Shown piece after piece: positions 61,601-64,000 of a DNA stretch of 64,000 nucleotides; position 1 is the first letter of the stretch; every line of letters begins with the position of its first letter. Under the pieces are notes generated by a model. That model saw only the letters and a program-made list of their open reading frames with translations, had not been told where the DNA came from and did not search any database. Source of the DNA: Anatilimnocola floriformis (lineage in GTDB: Bacteria > Planctomycetota > Planctomycetia > Pirellulales > Pirellulaceae); contig NZ_JAMLFW010000001.1 of NCBI RefSeq assembly GCF_024256385.1, forward strand, positions 434,001 to 498,000, in the 5' to 3' direction. The translations under genes and the position numbers were made by a program.

Positions 61601-61975
61601 CCACTCCATGCCGCCGTCGAACTTGTTTTCGAACTTGCGAAACATGGCGAGACGATCGTCGGTAGTCTTCAATTGCAGATCGTCATCGAGCAAAAACGGC
61701 CGCGAGCGATTTTCCTCGGTGCCGCGATTGAAACGAAACTCTTCCGCGACGTAGACACGATTCTTTTCATCAAGACAGAGCGCCACCGGGCTCGCCAGTT
61801 GCGGCTCGGCGGCGAAGAGCTCGACTTTGATTCCCTTCGGCACTCGCAATGTGCTGATCTTGGCTACCGCATCGCGCGAGCCATCGGGCAACGGCGGATC
61901 GACCTGTCCCTCGCCGGCGATGAGAGATGCAGCAAGAAACAGAAACGCAACGAGAGCAGCGGGAGAGAACTTCAT
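58622..61975 (-). CDS. PVC-type heme-binding protein (beta-propeller, HEAT repeats, cytochrome c)
   Basis: 1117 residues with a signal peptide ([23 protein letters not shown]). The first 480 residues form a sugar-dehydrogenase-like propeller ('[35 protein letters not shown]', '[20 protein letters not shown]', '[20 protein letters not shown]'). HEAT-like repeats follow to about 960 ('[26 protein letters not shown]'). The cytochrome c motif is CSRCH near residue 995, and a small beta-barrel-like part ([22 protein letters not shown]) leads to the closing '[23 protein letters not shown]'. A well-known planctomycete family of periplasmic proteins, with substrates unknown. Confidence 0.93.
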   Translation of the reverse strand: [1117 protein letters not shown]

Positions 61976-62084
61976 CCGAGGGAGCTCGCAAACAGGCCAA
62001 AAGCATCGGCTGGAAATCGGCTCACATACTCCCTGCTGCGAGACGGATTGTCAAACACGGCCTGCCGATTGTGCAGCGACGCGT

Positions 62085-64000
62085 TCAATGTTCTCTCGTA
62101 GTCTCCATTTTTCGCGTTGGCTCCGGGGCATGTTCGTGACCCATGTCCTCGGGAGTAATAATCACGGCAGGCGGCGTCTGCCGTGGTTTCGACGGCAACG
62201 AACTCAGGAAGTAAACTGCGCCGATGCCGCAAAGCAGCCCGAGCGGCAAGAGCAGGACGACCGCAACGGCGCTCAGCACCGCGGCGACGTTGGAAGTCTG
62301 CCGGTTGTTCGTCGCTCGAAACGGCGGCGGTCCTTTCGCCAGCATTTCTTTTTGGGGCGGGTCTGAATGCAGTCCTCGATTGGCTGCTTCCCACGCGAGT
62401 CGTACCAACCAAAGATCGATGAGAATGATCGGTGGCAGGCACATCAAGGTCATCAGCAGCAACGGCCCTATCAGCGTGATCATGCCGGGCCCCGTCGCCA
62501 GAAAACGAAAGGCTGCGATGAAGAGTACAAACGCCACACCGAGCAGCAGCACATCGAGCAGCAATAGAGGAAAGAGCATCGCATCGAAGAGCGCCAGCGG
62601 CATGCCGTAGAGTTTGCCTGCCGAGCGGCGGATGTTGCCGATCGCGAGCACGCCGAGCAGCGTGGTGGCAAACGGCGCGATCAGGCCCGGCAAGCCGACA
62701 CAGGCAATGGGTAGCATGATCCATTTCACCAGAACCGGCCCCTGCGCCATCGGTCCATGCTCCATGGCAGAGACATGCTCCATGGCAGAGACATGCTCCA
62801 TGGCAGGGGCGTGATCCATCGGCTGTTTGAAACCAAACCAGCTGACAATCATCAGCCCAAACGGCAACAGCACGAGCGGAATGAGAATCGCTCCCCACAC
62901 CGCGGCTTGCGATATGCGTGGTTCCGTTGATTCACCAGCCCGCGGCAGCAGTGGTTGAACCGACCGAACTGTCGGCTGTTCGTATTCGGCCAGGCCGCGC
63001 ACCGCAGCTCGCCAGGCGAGTCGCACCAGCCAGGCATCGAGCGCGAGTACCAGCGGCAACACAATTAGTCCGGTCAGCAGCAGCGCCGCCATGTTATTGG
63101 CATCGGTTGATCGCGAGATCTGTAGTCCGACGGTGACCAACGCCGCGAACAGTCCGTAACCAACAACCAATAACAGCAGATCGAGAATGAGCAGCGGGAA
63201 CGCGAGGGCATCGAACAACGCCAGCGGCATGCCAAAGAGCTTCCCTTTAGCCGCGCGGATTTGTCCGATCGCCACAATGCCGAGGATAGTGGTCACCAGC
63301 GGCGAAAAGAGGCCGACGATGCCCGGAATAACCAACAGCAGCGCCATCAGGCGTAGTCCTACAGGCGGCCTGCCGTCCTCGCCACTTTGCACCGTGATCG
63401 TACTGCCGACCAGCATCAGCACGGTGATGAGAAACAGCGGCGCAAAGATCGCTCCCCAGAGGGCTGCCGGCGAAAGCCGCGGCCCGTCATCGCTCTGATT
63501 CGCCGGGCGATTTGCTTCGTGCAGTTGTTCCAATCCCGCGCGATACTTCCACCAACCAAACGCGGTTCCGGCGAGCAGGGCGACAAAGATCACCATGATC
63601 GTACTGAAGATCGTCTGCACATTGCGGCCGAACTTCCAGGCTTGGCCGATGCGGATCAAATCAGTATCGGGGCCATCGATCATCGTGGCCACGGGCGGCC
63701 CGAAGTACAGCACAAACCAAAGTGTAAAGAGCGACAGCGCGAAGCAGTGGATCAGATTCCAGGTCGATCCTAAGTAAGGATCTTTCTCGTCCTCAGGCGT
63801 TTCCACGCTCGCGGGCGTCATCGGCAGCGGAGCTGGCTTCGCTACGGCAGCAGGTGAATGCATCACAGCGTCGACACCCGACTTCATCTCGCTCACCTGC
63901 TGATAGCGCTCGGCAGGTTCGTTCTCAAGCGCACGCAACACCACATCGTCGAGGCGGGCATCGACACTCGCCTTCTTCGACGGCGGTGCAAAGCGGCCGA
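62085..64000 (-). CDS. Membrane Ser/Thr protein kinase, C-terminal part (cut by window edge)
   Basis: At least 638 codons, open at base 64000. The first residues, 'GRFAPPSKKASVDARLDDVVLRALENEPAERYQQVSEMKSGVDAV' (a landmark of the planctomycete/verrucomicrobial kinase C-lobe end), show that the catalytic domain lies outside the window. A membrane domain follows with about twelve helices arranged as two similar halves of roughly 165 residues, each with 'AxWGAI', 'GKL(F/Y)GMPLALFDA' and 'DxWLVRLAW'. The linker between halves includes an AMEHVS repeat. The end is a tail of Pro/Glu. Substrates unknown. Confidence 0.85.
   Translation of the reverse strand, partial: GRFAPPSKKASVDARLDDVVLRALENEPAERYQQVSEMKSGVDAVMHSPAAVAKPAPLPMTPASVETPEDEKDPYLGSTWNLIHCFALSLFTLWFVLYFGPPVATMIDGPDTDLIRIGQAWKFGRNVQTIFSTIMVIFVALLAGTAFGWWKYRAGLEQLHEANRPANQSDDGPRLSPAALWGAIFAPLFLITVLMLVGSTITVQSGEDGRPPVGLRLMALLLVIPGIVGLFSPLVTTILGIVAIGQIRAAKGKLFGMPLALFDALAFPLLILDLLLLVVGYGLFAALVTVGLQISRSTDANNMAALLLTGLIVLPLVLALDAWLVRLAWRAAVRGLAEYEQPTVRSVQPLLPRAGESTEPRISQAAVWGAILIPLVLLPFGLMIVSWFGFKQPMDHAPAMEHVSAMEHVSAMEHGPMAQGPVLVKWIMLPIACVGLPGLIAPFATTLLGVLAIGNIRRSAGKLYGMPLALFDAMLFPLLLLDVLLLGVAFVLFIAAFRFLATGPGMITLIGPLLLMTLMCLPPIILIDLWLVRLAWEAANRGLHSDPPQKEMLAKGPPPFRATNNRQTSNVAAVLSAVAVVLLLPLGLLCGIGAVYFLSSLPSKPRQTPPAVIITPEDMGHEHAPEPTRKMETTREH
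62757..62815. repeat. 18-base tandem repeat inside the kinase gene
   Basis: About three copies of the unit CATGCTCCATGGCAGAGA encode AMEHVS-AMEHVS-AMEH on the minus strand, in a loop between the two halves of the membrane domain. Confidence 0.75.

Overview
The window comes from a planctomycete, probably of the Pirellulales. The evidence is the gene content: cytochrome-c/WD40 and Ig-like/DUF1549-type surface proteins, a PVC-type heme-binding CxxCH protein, a Ser/Thr kinase with a planctomycete-style kinase tail and membrane domain, a J-like domain typical of the phylum, an 'LEGLETRDLMA' export leader, and GC-rich DNA with many small palindromic repeats between genes. Flagellar, lipoprotein-transport and Kdo-transferase genes point to a motile diderm cell. 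No insertion sequence, phage, CRISPR array or rRNA was seen; one tRNA was found.

Layout. 1-6273 (minus): a flagellar rod/ring operon, flgF-flgG-flgA-flgH-flgI-flgJ-flgN-flgK, with flgK cut by the window edge. 6617-12664: a SpoU rRNA methyltransferase converging on waaA, then a very large secA. 13476-18184: a small exported protein, an ABC lipoprotein exporter (lolC/lolD-like) split by a dispersed repeat, and a toxin-antitoxin remnant. 18255-27125 (minus): a three-gene surface cluster (Ig-like/DUF1549, PPC-domain, cytochrome/WD40). 27374-38137: small and exported proteins, a DUF362 protein, a WD40 protein, a J-like membrane protein, DUF3500, leucine-rich-repeat and DinB proteins and an HpcH/HpaI aldolase. 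38281-47280: a 1302-residue membrane protein with a huge Asn/Gln/Pro/Gly-rich tail, a DUF1444 protein, a cysteine-less FmdB-like protein, an M48 lipoprotein protease and an alpha/beta hydrolase. 47355-51149 (minus): a modular RTX adhesin. 51834-52670: a HisN-type phosphatase.

The most unusual part is 53263-57787. Directly after tRNA-Thr(CGT) lies a TPR protein carrying two tandem copies of the RNA polymerase alpha C-terminal domain. Next, after a strong terminator, comes a gene that reads as the C-terminal part of RpoB fused to the N-terminal part of RpoC. Many landmark segments of both subunits are recognisable in order, but the RpoC catalytic aspartate triad, the RpoB catalytic lysine motif and the RpoC zinc-binding cysteines are lost or changed. 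A long, divergent but open frame suggests a maintained, catalytically dead RNA-polymerase mimic. Its 3' end runs, through what looks like a one-base frameshift, into a DUF1963 domain. Two neighbouring genes that imitate alpha, beta and beta' suggest an undescribed transcription-related system.

The window ends with a thioredoxin-like protein, a PVC heme-binding protein and the C-terminal part of a membrane Ser/Thr kinase. All identifications were made by reading the sequence; no database search was run.
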